NCBI GenBank assembly: GCA_023404955.1
Contig: JAEXZY010000062.1
Coordinates: forward strand, 1-64,000
DNA length: 64,000 bases
Direction of reading: 5' to 3'
From: Actinomycetes bacterium
GTDB taxonomy: Bacteria > Actinomycetota > Actinomycetes > Mycobacteriales > Mycobacteriaceae
Part shown: in pieces, positions 17,235 to 25,419 of the stretch
How the letters are laid out: each line of letters begins with the position of its first letter
How positions within the stretch are numbered: the stretch's first letter is position 1
Notes under the pieces: model-generated
What the model was told of the DNA's origin: nothing
Seen by the model: the letters and a program-made list of their open reading frames with translations, nothing else
Databases searched by the model: none
Position numbers and translations under genes: made by a program

Positions 17235-18397
17235 ACGCCCAGATTGCGTCGAAAATCCGAGGGCACAATGACACTCGCGGGCTCGAGTTCCTGGATGGAG
17301 GACAGCCCCAGCCCCAGCAGCGCGGAATCGATACCGCCCCGCAGGATGTCGAGGACGTTCTCGACGCCGGCCTGACCCCCGGCCGCCAGGCCCCACAGGT
17401 AGGCCCGCCCGATCATCACCGCGCGGGCACCCAACGCCACCGCCTTGACGACGTCGGAACCCCGGCGGATTCCGCCGTCGAGCACGACCTCGATCTGGTC
17501 GCCGACAGCCTCGGCGATTGCCGGCAACGCACGGATCGGGGCCGGAGTGCCGTCGAGGTTGTTGCCGCCGTGATTGGACACCGAGATCGCGGTGACCCCG
17601 GCGTCGACGGCGCGCCGCGCGTCGTCGACGCGCATCACCCCCTTGAGCATGAAGGGGCCACCCCACTGCTCGCGCAGCCATGCGATGTCGTCCCAGGTCG
17701 GTAGCGGTGTCTGCATCCATTCGCCGTAGGCCCCGAAGAACGTCGGCGCAGCGCCGCCGTCTGCGAGGTTCGGTGCGGTCAGGTCTGGAACCCGGCCCGT
17801 CTTGGCGAAGTCCAGAAGCCAACGCGGCCTGCGAATCCCCTCGGGCGCGAAACGCATCATCGCCTTCAGGTCCATCCGCTCGGGAATGGCGGGGCTGCCC
17901 CAGTCCCGGCCATTGGAGAACGACCAGTCGGTGGTGATGATGAGGCCCACCGCACCGGCACTCCTTGCGCGTTCCATGCGGGCCAGCAGCTTGTCCCGGC
18001 CGCCGGTCCAGTACATCTGGAAGAACGTGGCCGGGTTGGCGAGCGCGACCTCTTCGATGGGCTTGCTCGCGAACGATGACAGACCGATGGCGGTCCCGCG
18101 GGCGGCGGCAGCGCGCGCGACCGCCACCTCGCCGTCCGGATGCACCGCCTGCACCCCGGTCGGTGAGATCAGTACCGGCAGCGAGATCGCTTGCCCCATC
18201 ACGGTGGTCGCCATGTCCCGCTTACCGGACAGGCCTGCCACGTGGGGCGCGAAACCCAGCTCAGCGAACGCCGCCGTGTTGTCCGATACCGTGACGCCCT
18301 TTTCGGAGCCGGCGACGAGGGCACTGTACACACTGGGCGGCAGACGCTTTCGGGCTCGTCGTTGCGCGTCGGCGACGGTTTCGAACCAGGTGGCCAT
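17231..18397 (-). CDS. FMN-dependent alpha-hydroxy-acid oxidase family, MftD paralogue
   Basis: A 388-residue FMN TIM-barrel enzyme of the lactate dehydrogenase/glycolate oxidase family. SVSNHGGNNLDG holds the active-site His-Gly-Gly, DGGIRRGSDVVKAVALGA binds the FMN phosphate, and ISPTGVQAVHPDGE is the N-terminal FMN segment. From memory it is very close throughout to Rv0694 (LldD1), now known as MftD, the enzyme that oxidatively deaminates the mycofactocin precursor. Core mft genes are not in this window, so this is likely a second copy or relative. It diverges from mftM across a 157-base region. The ribosome binding site is GAGGAG, about 7 bases from ATG 18397. Confidence 0.78.
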   Translation of the reverse strand: MATWFETVADAQRRARKRLPPSVYSALVAGSEKGVTVSDNTAAFAELGFAPHVAGLSGKRDMATTVMGQAISLPVLISPTGVQAVHPDGEVAVARAAAARGTAIGLSSFASKPIEEVALANPATFFQMYWTGGRDKLLARMERARSAGAVGLIITTDWSFSNGRDWGSPAIPERMDLKAMMRFAPEGIRRPRWLLDFAKTGRVPDLTAPNLADGGAAPTFFGAYGEWMQTPLPTWDDIAWLREQWGGPFMLKGVMRVDDARRAVDAGVTAISVSNHGGNNLDGTPAPIRALPAIAEAVGDQIEVVLDGGIRRGSDVVKAVALGARAVMIGRAYLWGLAAGGQAGVENVLDILRGGIDSALLGLGLSSIQELEPASVIVPSDFRRNLGV

Positions 18398-18427
18398 GGG
18401 GACTCCTCTGACATCTCGGTGCCGTCC

Positions 18428-18433
18428 ACGCTA
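18428..18433 (-). promoter_or_regulatory. -10 box for the MftD-like gene
   Basis: TAGCGT read on the minus strand, inside the 10-mer CTTCTAGCGT. It would give a transcript with a roughly 20-base leader containing the GAGGAG ribosome binding site. The same 10-mer lies in the opposite direction at 18537-18546. Confidence 0.5.
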
Positions 18434-18540
18434 GAAGTCCGAGCCGTACAGCAGAACTCGCCGATCGGGCAGGCCCGACCCACCCGGCCGGTCCACACAT
18501 CGCACCCGATCGGGGCACGCGAACCCCGACCGTGCCCTTC

Positions 18541-18546
18541 TAGCGT
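18541..18546 (+). promoter_or_regulatory. -10 box for mftM, leaderless start predicted
   Basis: TAGCGT fits the mycobacterial TANNNT box and ends 8 bases before ATG 18555, which predicts a leaderless or nearly leaderless transcript. It is part of CTTCTAGCGT, repeated in inverse orientation for the divergent gene. Confidence 0.5.
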
Positions 18547-18554
18547 CATCGAAT

Positions 18555-19430
18555 ATGCAAGCAGCACACCTCGATCCGCTCGCTCCGTCACCTCGCGGGG
18601 TGTGGCGCAGCCACGGCATCCGGGTCAATCGCCGGCAGGGCCCCCACCGGCCACACCGCAGCGCGGCGACGGTGTGCGCCGGCAGGTTCTGCGTGCAGCG
18701 GCGCGACGATCTGCTCTCGGTCGAGCACGATCTCACCCCCGGCGAACTGTCCGATGCATTGACCGCACTGCTGACCGAGTACCTGGTCGACACCGAGATG
18801 CTCCATGGCCAAACGGAATTCGAGCTGGTGTTCACCGGGGTGGTGCGCTCCACGGTCGACGGCAGCGTGCCTTCCTGGCTGCGGTTCTACCGCAACTCGC
18901 TGCGCTCCCTCGAACGCGGGGACACCGCCTTCGGGCCCATCCACGCCGAAGCGCAGCTGCAGGTGCGCGGCGACCGGCTGCTCGACCTGGGGTCGTGTTT
19001 CGGCTTCTTCCCGTTGCGGATGGCACGCCACCTGGACGTCATCGCCACCGATCTCAACGCGTCGACGATGCGGCTGCTGAGTGCCGTCAGTCCACGATTG
19101 CAGCGTCCCGTGGCCACGCTCGCCTGCGATGCGACGGCCGTGCCGCGGCCGTCGGGCAGCGCGGACACCGTCACTGCGCTGCATCTGATCGAGCACCTAC
19201 CGGACGATGTGATGATTGCGGTCTGCGATGAAGCGCTGCGGCTGGCGCGCCGCCGGGTGGTGATCGCTGTCCCGTTCGAGGACGAGCCGCGGGAGTGCTA
19301 CGGACATGTGCAGCGGTTCGACCTGCCGCGGATGCAGTGGCTGGCCGACAACCTGATCAGCCGCCACGCCGGGATCTCGGCGTGCTCCTATGAGTTCCAC
19401 GGCGGCTGGCTGGTTCTCGATCAGAGCTGA
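18555..19430 (+). CDS. mftM: SAM-dependent methyltransferase, probable mycofactocin glycan methyltransferase MftM
   Basis: A 291-residue class I methyltransferase. The first 90 residues form a helical N-terminal extension (TPGELSDALTALLTEYLVDTEM). Motif I is LLDLGSCFGFFPLRMA near residue 140, the acidic motif is VIATDLNAS, and motif IV DTVTALHLIEHLP. Known MftM methylates the oligoglucosyl tail of mycofactocin and in M. smegmatis is encoded near mno and its regulators, away from mftA-F; this gene has that context and faces an MftD homologue. The assignment rests on context and general resemblance, so a sister methyltransferase cannot be excluded. Confidence 0.65.
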   Translation: MQAAHLDPLAPSPRGVWRSHGIRVNRRQGPHRPHRSAATVCAGRFCVQRRDDLLSVEHDLTPGELSDALTALLTEYLVDTEMLHGQTEFELVFTGVVRSTVDGSVPSWLRFYRNSLRSLERGDTAFGPIHAEAQLQVRGDRLLDLGSCFGFFPLRMARHLDVIATDLNASTMRLLSAVSPRLQRPVATLACDATAVPRPSGSADTVTALHLIEHLPDDVMIAVCDEALRLARRRVVIAVPFEDEPRECYGHVQRFDLPRMQWLADNLISRHAGISACSYEFHGGWLVLDQS

Positions 19431-19437
19431 CCGACCA

Positions 19438-19470
19438 TCACTTGAACGTTCATGCAATCCCGGTTACCGT
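19438..19470 (+). promoter_or_regulatory. promoter with MarR-type palindromic operator
   Basis: TTGAAC (19442-19447), a 17-base spacer and TACCGT (19465-19470) make a good sigma-A-like promoter. The -35 box is embedded in the perfect palindrome TGAACGTTCA (19443-19452). The same 10-mer recurs at 23681-23690 by the marR/PPOX promoter, so the MarR protein at 23095-23577 is the likely ligand. Confidence 0.65.
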
Positions 19471-19478
19471 GATGCCGT

Positions 19479-21137
19479 GTGCGCAGGCCCAGCTCGGCGA
19501 GGAGTGTCGTGACGACCGGTTCGGCGAGTGCGCTCGCAGTCGCATCCCTGGAGGATCTGACGCCCGGCCGCCCCCATCCCGTCTCGGCGCTCGGTGTGGA
19601 CGTGGTCTTGATCCGTAGGGGAGACGAGGTGTCGGCGCTCTCTGGACGATGCCCACATCGGGGCGCGCTGTTGGGTGACGGCTCGCTCGAGGGCGATGTG
19701 CTGGTCTGCGGAGTGCACGGCTGGCGCTACGACGTGGCGACAGGCGTATCACCTGTCAATCCCGCGGTCGCACTGACGAAATTCCCGGTCACCGTCTCGG
19801 ATGGCGTCGTCCATGTGGACAGATCGGCGATCTCGGCGTTCAAGGACCGTCACCCACGTGACTCCCCCGACGACGGTTACCAAGGTCGCTGGATCACGCC
19901 GGCCGACTCCCCTGAGGAACCGTTCGTCACCCACATTCACGAGTTGGCCGCACATGGCCTCGAGGTCGTCGGCCACCACGGACCGATGGCCGCCATGGGC
20001 GTGCCGAGGGATCAGCTGCCGAAGTGGGAGTCCATCCAGGTGCTGACCGGCCAGTTGGCGCGCATGCCGCTGCTGGACGACGAACCGGTCGACACGCAGA
20101 CGGTGATCGGGCCGGCGGCGAAACGTCCACTGGTGCTGAACATCCCGTTGTTCGTCAGCGACATGAGCTTCGGAGCACTGTCCGAGGAGGCCAAGGTGGC
20201 CCTCGCCGCGGGCGCCGAGCTGGCAGGCACCGGGATCTGTTCCGGCGAGGGCGGGATGCTCCCCGATGAGCAACAGCACAATTCGCGATACTTCTACGAA
20301 CTCGCGTCGGCCCGCTTCGGGTGGAGTCTCGACCATCTGCGCAAGGTGCAGGCCTTCCACTTCAAGGGCGGCCAGGGCGCCAAGACAGGGACGGGTGGTC
20401 ACCTGCCCGGGAACAAGGTGACGGGCAGAATCGCCGAGGTCCGCGGACTGCCCGAGGGTACCGCCGCGATATCGCCTGCCCGATTTCCTGACTGGACGTC
20501 ACTCGATCAGTTCCGGGAATTCGCCGCGCAGGTGCGGGAAGCATCCGACGGCATCCCCGTCGGCTACAAGATGAGTGCCCAGCACATCGAACGGGACATC
20601 GACGCCGCCCTGTCGATCGGTGTCGACTACATCATCCTCGATGGCCGTGGCGGCGGAACGGGTGCTGCGCCACTTCTGTTCCGCGACAACATCTCCGTGC
20701 CGACGATCCCGGCGCTCGCCCGGGCGCGACGACACTTGACCGCATCAGGGGCGGACGACGTCACACTGGCCGTGACCGGCGGGATTCGTACCGCCGCAGA
20801 CATGGTGAAGGCACTCGCGCTCGGCGCGGACGCCATCGGACTGTCCAATTCCGCGCTCCAAGCCATCGGATGCGTCGGCATGCGCGCGTGCGACACCAAT
20901 ACGTGTCCGGTGGGAATCGCCACGCAGCAACCACATCTGCGGTCGCGGTTGCCCGTGCAGCTCGCCGCACAGCGCCTGCAGAGGTTCCTGCACGCCTCCG
21001 TCGAACTGATGACCGTCCTCGCCAGAGCCTGTGGACATCGACGCCTCGCTGACTTCGACCTCGACGACCTGGTGACATTCGATCGAGACTTCGCCTGCCT
21101 CAGCGGCGTCCCGTACGCGGGCGTGGTGCCGCTGTGA
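19479..21137 (+). CDS. Rieske domain fused to glutamate synthase-like FMN domain
   Basis: A 552-residue fusion, presumed a cytosolic redox enzyme. Residues about 25-120 are a Rieske [2Fe-2S] domain with ligands Cys58, His60 (CPHRG) and Cys77, His80 (CGVHGW). From about 150 follows the FMN barrel of glutamate synthase (DMSFGALSEEAKVALA, GEGGMLPDEQ, GGQGAKTGTGGHLPG, DGRGGGTGAAP, GGIRTAADMVKALALGAD). A Cys465/Cys471/Cys476 cluster (CVGMRACDTNTCPVGIATQ) suits a [3Fe-4S] centre. No amidotransferase domain is present. GTG 19479 suits a leaderless transcript; GTG 19509, with GAGGAG 4 bases upstream, is an equally possible start. Its product may transfer electrons to or from the adjacent Rieske-ThDP enzyme. 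Confidence 0.85.
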   Translation: MRRPSSARSVVTTGSASALAVASLEDLTPGRPHPVSALGVDVVLIRRGDEVSALSGRCPHRGALLGDGSLEGDVLVCGVHGWRYDVATGVSPVNPAVALTKFPVTVSDGVVHVDRSAISAFKDRHPRDSPDDGYQGRWITPADSPEEPFVTHIHELAAHGLEVVGHHGPMAAMGVPRDQLPKWESIQVLTGQLARMPLLDDEPVDTQTVIGPAAKRPLVLNIPLFVSDMSFGALSEEAKVALAAGAELAGTGICSGEGGMLPDEQQHNSRYFYELASARFGWSLDHLRKVQAFHFKGGQGAKTGTGGHLPGNKVTGRIAEVRGLPEGTAAISPARFPDWTSLDQFREFAAQVREASDGIPVGYKMSAQHIERDIDAALSIGVDYIILDGRGGGTGAAPLLFRDNISVPTIPALARARRHLTASGADDVTLAVTGGIRTAADMVKALALGADAIGLSNSALQAIGCVGMRACDTNTCPVGIATQQPHLRSRLPVQLAAQRLQRFLHASVELMTVLARACGHRRLADFDLDDLVTFDRDFACLSGVPYAGVVPL

Positions 21138-23098
21138 GCTCACCTCAGCGCCAGGATGACCAGAACACGCAGTGGCACAGAGCTGCAGACATCGACGCAC
21201 TCGCAGACGGCGAGGTGACGGTGTGCCCTGCCGGGCGCAAGACCGTCGCGTTGACCAAACTGCACGGCAGGTACGGTGCCGTCGACAATCGGTGCCCCCA
21301 TCAGGGCGGTCCGCTCGGCCAGGGCACGCTGGAGAACGACAAGATCCGCTGTCCGTGGCACGGCTTCGACTTCGACCCCTTCACCGGCGAGGCCGCAGGC
21401 GGGCCGGACTTCGATGTGCCTACCTATCCGGTCGAGGTTCGGCCCGACGGAATCTACGTCGGAACCCCCGCGCCCACCCCACATGTCCGTACTGTCAGCG
21501 ACGTCCTGATCGAGACGATGACCACATGGGGTGTCGACACTGTCTTCGGGATGGTCGGACACTCGAATCTGGGCTTGGCGGACGCCATGCATCGGGCCGA
21601 GACCGACGGCAAGCTCCGCTTCGTCGGGGTCCGGCATGAAGGGGCTGCAGCGTTCGCCGCGTCCGCCTACGGAAAGCTGACCGGGCGGCCGGCGGCATGC
21701 TTCGGAATCGCGGGCCCCGGATCGACCAACCTGCTGACCGGTCTGTACGACGCGAAGGCCGATCGATCGCCCGTGTTGGCGCTGTCCGGAAACGTCGATT
21801 CGTCCGTCGCCGGCAAGGGGGCATTCCAGGACATCGACCTGCTCGCGGCATTCGCTGATGTCACGGCATACTCGGCCATGGTTCGCTCGGGCTCCGATCA
21901 TGCCGAGTTGATGACGATGGCGCTGAAGCATGCCGTTCTCGATCGCGGGGTCGGACATCTCGTGGTGCCCGACGAGGTGCAGATCCTCGCGGCACCGAAC
22001 CAGCCCGCGTCCGGTCCCGACGGGAGGATGCCTGACCTCCGCGTCGGTCCACCCGCGAGTGCACTCGCCGCTGCGCTCGACCGCCTCGCATCTGCCAGCC
22101 GCCCGGTCATCGTGGTGGGGGCCGGCGCGAAACGCGATATGGCGCAGATCATCTCGCTGGCACAGCGCTTGAGCGCCCCGGTGCTCACCACGTTCAAGGC
22201 CAAGGGCCAGATCTCTGACAGACATCCGCTGGCGTGCGGCGTGCTCGGGCGGTCCGGAACTCCCGTCGCCTCATGGATGATGAACAAGGCCGATCTCCTG
22301 CTGGTGTTCGGCGCGTCGTTTTCCAACCACAGTGGGATCTCGCCGTACATCCCAACTGTTCAGGTGGACACCGACCCCCTCATGCTCGGCCGCTTCCGAC
22401 CGGTCACGGTGCCGGTGCTGGGCGATGTGGGTGTCACGGCTCGCCTGCTCGAAGATTCACTGCGGGTCAGTGCCACGGTCGTCGACCAGCGCCCGGAGAT
22501 CGCCGAACGGTGGGCGCTGTGGCGATCGGAGAAGGCGCGGCGGGCGGCCGTGACCCCTGGCGGAGGACGCGTGGCGGCGGCGACAGTCTTCGACGACCTC
22601 AACGCCGTGGTGCCCGAGAACGCGGTCATGACAGTCGATGTGGGCAATCACGCCTACTCGTTCGGGCGTTACTTCGAACCGACGGCTCAGTCGATCCTCA
22701 TGTCGGGCTATCTGGGATCGATCGGCTTCGGTTTCCCGGCCGCCTTGGGAGCGTGGGCGGCAGCACCGGACCGTCCCATCGTCGCCATCACCGGAGACGG
22801 GGGCTTCGGCCAGTACCTCGCTGACTTCACGACTGCTGTGAAGTACGGGATGAACATCACCCACATCCTGCTCAACAACAGCGAACTCGCCAAGATCAGC
22901 GAAGAGCAGCGCAGCGCGGAGTACGCGGTGTGGCAGACGTCGTTGGTGAACCCCGACTTCTCAGCGCTGGCCCGTGACTGCGGCGCCTTCGGGAGACGTG
23001 TCACCGATCCGGTGAACGTGAAGCCGGCGATTGCAGAGGCGCTCGAGCATCCCGGGCCTGCGATGGTCGAGATCATCGTCGATCCCCGATCCCACTAG
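21134..23098 (+). CDS. Rieske domain fused to thiamine diphosphate-dependent enzyme
   Basis: A 654-residue fusion. Residues about 15-110 form a Rieske [2Fe-2S] domain (Cys54, His56 in CPHQGG; Cys73, His76 in CPWHGF). From about 120 comes a complete ThDP enzyme of the pyruvate oxidase/acetolactate synthase type: the catalytic Glu lies in VRHEGAAAFAAS, and the ThDP/Mg motif is GDGGFGQYLADF through ILLNNSELAKIS. It probably decarboxylates a 2-oxo acid and passes electrons to the attached iron-sulfur centre; the substrate is unknown. GTG 21134 overlaps the previous stop by four bases, so the two Rieske fusions are translationally coupled. It converges on marR with a four-base overlap. Confidence 0.85.
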   Translation: MSSPQRQDDQNTQWHRAADIDALADGEVTVCPAGRKTVALTKLHGRYGAVDNRCPHQGGPLGQGTLENDKIRCPWHGFDFDPFTGEAAGGPDFDVPTYPVEVRPDGIYVGTPAPTPHVRTVSDVLIETMTTWGVDTVFGMVGHSNLGLADAMHRAETDGKLRFVGVRHEGAAAFAASAYGKLTGRPAACFGIAGPGSTNLLTGLYDAKADRSPVLALSGNVDSSVAGKGAFQDIDLLAAFADVTAYSAMVRSGSDHAELMTMALKHAVLDRGVGHLVVPDEVQILAAPNQPASGPDGRMPDLRVGPPASALAAALDRLASASRPVIVVGAGAKRDMAQIISLAQRLSAPVLTTFKAKGQISDRHPLACGVLGRSGTPVASWMMNKADLLLVFGASFSNHSGISPYIPTVQVDTDPLMLGRFRPVTVPVLGDVGVTARLLEDSLRVSATVVDQRPEIAERWALWRSEKARRAAVTPGGGRVAAATVFDDLNAVVPENAVMTVDVGNHAYSFGRYFEPTAQSILMSGYLGSIGFGFPAALGAWAAAPDRPIVAITGDGGFGQYLADFTTAVKYGMNITHILLNNSELAKISEEQRSAEYAVWQTSLVNPDFSALARDCGAFGRRVTDPVNVKPAIAEALEHPGPAMVEIIVDPRSH

Positions 23099-23577
23099 AT
23101 CAATTTCGCGAGAATGCCGTTGAGCGCATCGCGCATCGCGTGCTGTTGGTCGACATCGAGCGCATCGAAGATCAGCCGGCGCACTGCGCGAACGTGGGCC
23201 GGAGCCGCCGCCTTCAGTGCAGCGAATCCGGCATCGGTCAGAATCGCGACGGTACATCGCCCGTCGGTCGGATCCGGGGCACGACGAACGAGTCCGCGAC
23301 GCTCCAGCCGTCCGACCAGATGGGAGAGCCGCGACAGCTCGGAGTTCACCAGGAACGCGAGCTTACTCAGGCGGACCGTCCGGTCCGGGTGCTCAGACAG
23401 CATGACCAAGACGTAGTACTCGACGAAGCTCAGCGAGAACTCTTGTCGCAGCTGACGATCGAGCTCGCTGGGCAACATCACCGACACCCGGTGCACCGCC
23501 ATCCAGGTCCGCCGCTCGTCCTCGCTCAACCACGGGACCGGGCCGTCCTTCGACGACTCCGCCTCGGCTGATGCCAT
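23095..23577 (-). CDS. MarR family transcriptional regulator
   Basis: A 160-residue winged-helix regulator. The recognition region SKLAFLVNSELSRLSHLVGRLERRGLVRR and the wing DPTDGRCTVAILTDAG are typical; MarR dimers bind 16-20 bp palindromes and release DNA on binding small phenolic or electrophilic ligands. It sits between the Rieske pair and the PPOX/reductase pair, and diverges from the latter over 102 bases that contain two matching palindromes. A third copy precedes the Rieske operon. This predicts autoregulation plus repression of both flanking units. Confidence 0.92.
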   Translation of the reverse strand: MASAEAESSKDGPVPWLSEDERRTWMAVHRVSVMLPSELDRQLRQEFSLSFVEYYVLVMLSEHPDRTVRLSKLAFLVNSELSRLSHLVGRLERRGLVRRAPDPTDGRCTVAILTDAGFAALKAAAPAHVRAVRRLIFDALDVDQQHAMRDALNGILAKLI

Positions 23578-23643
23578 TCCTGCAGTGTAGGCCAGCAGCT
23601 TCGGTCCGCGGAGCTGCGACGTGTCAGGTTGACCATCAGAATC

Positions 23644-23659
23644 ACTTGAAGTTTCAAGT
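23644..23659. promoter_or_regulatory. MarR-type operator, palindrome 1
   Basis: ACTTGAAGTTTCAAGT: 7-bp perfect inverted arms around GT, in the marR/PPOX divergent gap. TTGAAG within it is also a plausible -35, with TAGCCT at 23668-23673 as -10 (16-base spacer), so repressor binding would block polymerase. Confidence 0.7.
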
Positions 23660-23676
23660 CATAATGTTAGCCTTGT

Positions 23677-23692
23677 AACGTGAACGTTCAAG
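23677..23692. promoter_or_regulatory. MarR-type operator, palindrome 2
   Basis: Contains the perfect palindrome TGAACGTTCA (23681-23690), flanked by partial ACTT/AAGT arms on the right. It overlaps the GTG start codon at 23680 and repeats the core found before the Rieske operon at 19443-19452. Confidence 0.6.
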
Positions 23693-24114
23693 TGAATCAA
23701 CCGGGTGGCGACAAGGAAGTCGACGCCACCGAGAAGAGATTCCACGATCTGCTGCGTCAGAAGGCGCACGTGTTCATCACCACGATCTCATCGGACGGCG
23801 CACCACATACGACCATGACGTGGGTCGACACGGACGGCGAGCACGCGTTGATCAATGTTCCGGCAGGAACGGTCAAGTCTCGCAACATCGCTCGTGATCC
23901 GCGGGTGAGCCTGGCAATCGCTGATCCGGAATCGCCACGGCACTACTTCACCGGCCGCGGCAGCGTCGTCGCGACCGATCCCGACGCGGATATGCAGCAC
24001 TTCAGCCAGCTCGCGATGAAGTACCTGGGGAAACCCGTCTCAGCGCTCGGCGGACCCGTTCACCAGCGCTTCATTCACACTATCCACCTCGACGTCATCC
24101 GCGAACAAGGTTGA
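23680..24114 (+). CDS. PPOX class (pyridoxamine 5'-phosphate oxidase fold) flavin or F420-dependent protein
   Basis: A 144-residue split-barrel protein. RFHDLLRQKAHVFITTISSDGAPHTTMTWVD and GTVKSRNIARDPRVSLAIAD are typical of the PPOX family that uses FMN, heme or coenzyme F420; mycobacterial members are mostly F420-dependent. The C-terminal HTIHLDVIRE strand completes the barrel. The GTG start lies inside a palindromic operator and about six bases after a TANNNT box, so a leaderless mRNA is likely. It is followed 25 bases on by an F420:NADP reductase-like gene, which supports F420 as cofactor. The substrate is unknown. Confidence 0.85.
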   Translation: MNVQVNQPGGDKEVDATEKRFHDLLRQKAHVFITTISSDGAPHTTMTWVDTDGEHALINVPAGTVKSRNIARDPRVSLAIADPESPRHYFTGRGSVVATDPDADMQHFSQLAMKYLGKPVSALGGPVHQRFIHTIHLDVIREQG

Positions 24115-24139
24115 GCCACAAACCAAGACAAGGGGATAC

Positions 24140-24775
24140 ATGAGCACCATCAGCATCATCGGACTCGGCCACATGGCCACGGCCCTGGCCGGACGCGCTC
24201 TCGCAGGCGGTAACGCCGTCGAGATCATCGGGCGCGATGCCGGCAAGGCACACGACCTGGCGAACACTTTGGGCGGCGCCACCGTCGGCACGATCGGCGA
24301 AACCCCGGCAGGAGACATCGTCGTACTCGCCGTGCCGTACGCCAGCGCCACAGCAGCGGTCGGCTCCTTCGGCGAGACGTTGAACGACAAGGTGCTCGTC
24401 GACATCACGAATCCTTTCGCTCCCGATCTCACCGGTCTCGTCACCCCGGAAGGCAGTTCGGGTGCTCAGCAGGTCGCGGCGGCAGCGCCGGCGGGCACGC
24501 GCATCGTCAAGGCGTTCAACACGTTGTTCGCCGAGGTTCTCGGGTCGCAGCCGGACGAAAGCAACCGGCTGAACGTGTTCCTCGCCGGTGACGATGCTTC
24601 CGCGAAAGCCGCGGTGTCGACCTTCGCAGAAAGTATGGGTTTGCATCCGCTGGACGCGGGACCGCTGGCGATGGCGCACGCCCTCGAGTACGCGGGCCTG
24701 CTGGAGATCAGCCTCAAGACGCACGGGCTCGAACAGACCGATTTCGCGCTGGGCATCACCGTTCTTCGCGGCTGA
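24140..24775 (+). CDS. NADPH-dependent F420 reductase-like protein
   Basis: A 211-residue protein with an N-terminal NADP-binding Rossmann fold (ISIIGLGHMATALAGRAL) and the family segments LAVPYASA, LVDITNPF and GTRIVKAFNTLFAEVL. These are shared with F420H2:NADP oxidoreductase and the STEAP/6PGDH-like group. It may interconvert NADPH and reduced F420 or act on a small ketone. The ATG at 24140 is preceded by AAGGGG. It is probably co-transcribed with the PPOX gene and under MarR control. It converges on mnoR with six bases between the stops. Confidence 0.85.
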   Translation: MSTISIIGLGHMATALAGRALAGGNAVEIIGRDAGKAHDLANTLGGATVGTIGETPAGDIVVLAVPYASATAAVGSFGETLNDKVLVDITNPFAPDLTGLVTPEGSSGAQQVAAAAPAGTRIVKAFNTLFAEVLGSQPDESNRLNVFLAGDDASAKAAVSTFAESMGLHPLDAGPLAMAHALEYAGLLEISLKTHGLEQTDFALGITVLRG

Positions 24776-24780
24776 CCCGC

Positions 24781-25419
24781 CTAGATCAGGCCTCGCTTGC
24801 TCGCGGCGTACACCGCTTCGGCGCGCCTGCTCACCTCGAGCTTGCGCATGATGTTGCTGACGTGGAACTTCGCGGTGGTCGCGGAGATGTAGAGCTTCTC
24901 GCCGATCTTGTTGTTGGACAACCCCGCCGCCAGCAGCCGCAGCACCTCCACCTCACGGTCCGTGAGGTGGGCCTTCGGCTCGGCACGTCCCGACAGCGAA
25001 CGAACGACCGCCGCGGCGCTGCGCGAATCGAAGGCACTCTCTCCCGCCGAGATCGCGCGGATCGCGCGGACCAGCTCTGTGGTGTCGACGTCCTTGACGA
25101 CATATCCGCGGGCCCCCGCGTGTACCGCCCGCACCACCAGGTCTTCGTCCAGGAACGTGGTGAGGATCAGCAGGCCCAGGTCGGGGTATGCAGCGGAAAG
25201 CTTGCTGCACAACGTCAGTCCCTCGAACTCCGAGCCCGCCGAGAGCTTGAGGTCCAGCAGCACGACGTCGGGTGTCGTGGCGCGCACGACGGCCTCGGCC
25301 TCCGCCTCCGACGCTGCCTCACCGACCACCGCCAGGTCGTCGGCGCGTTCGAGCACCGAGCGCAGGCCCTGGCGCAGGATCGCATGGTCGTCGACGAGGA
25401 CCAGCCTGATGGGTGTCAT
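24781..25419 (-). CDS. mnoR: NarL/LuxR-type response regulator, MnoR-like
   Basis: A 212-residue response regulator. The receiver domain (residues 1-125) has the acidic pocket VLVDDH and phospho-acceptor Asp in DVVLLDLKLS; the LuxR-type helix-turn-helix is at about 148-205 (LTDREVEVLRLLAAGLSNNKIGEKL, then SATTAKFHVSNIMRKL). It overlaps the sensor kinase gene by four bases and ends the six-gene alcohol oxidation unit. In M. smegmatis an equivalent pair, MnoS/MnoR, activates the mno and propanediol dehydrogenase genes; the symbol here is by context. Confidence 0.8.
   Translation of the reverse strand: MTPIRLVLVDDHAILRQGLRSVLERADDLAVVGEAASEAEAEAVVRATTPDVVLLDLKLSAGSEFEGLTLCSKLSAAYPDLGLLILTTFLDEDLVVRAVHAGARGYVVKDVDTTELVRAIRAISAGESAFDSRSAAAVVRSLSGRAEPKAHLTDREVEVLRLLAAGLSNNKIGEKLYISATTAKFHVSNIMRKLEVSRRAEAVYAASKRGLI

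Noticed and set aside
17231..18397. L-lactate dehydrogenase LldD
   Set aside because: Family motifs fit, but the sequence resembles MftD (Rv0694) over its length and the neighbour is a probable MftM, so lactate is not the best guess.
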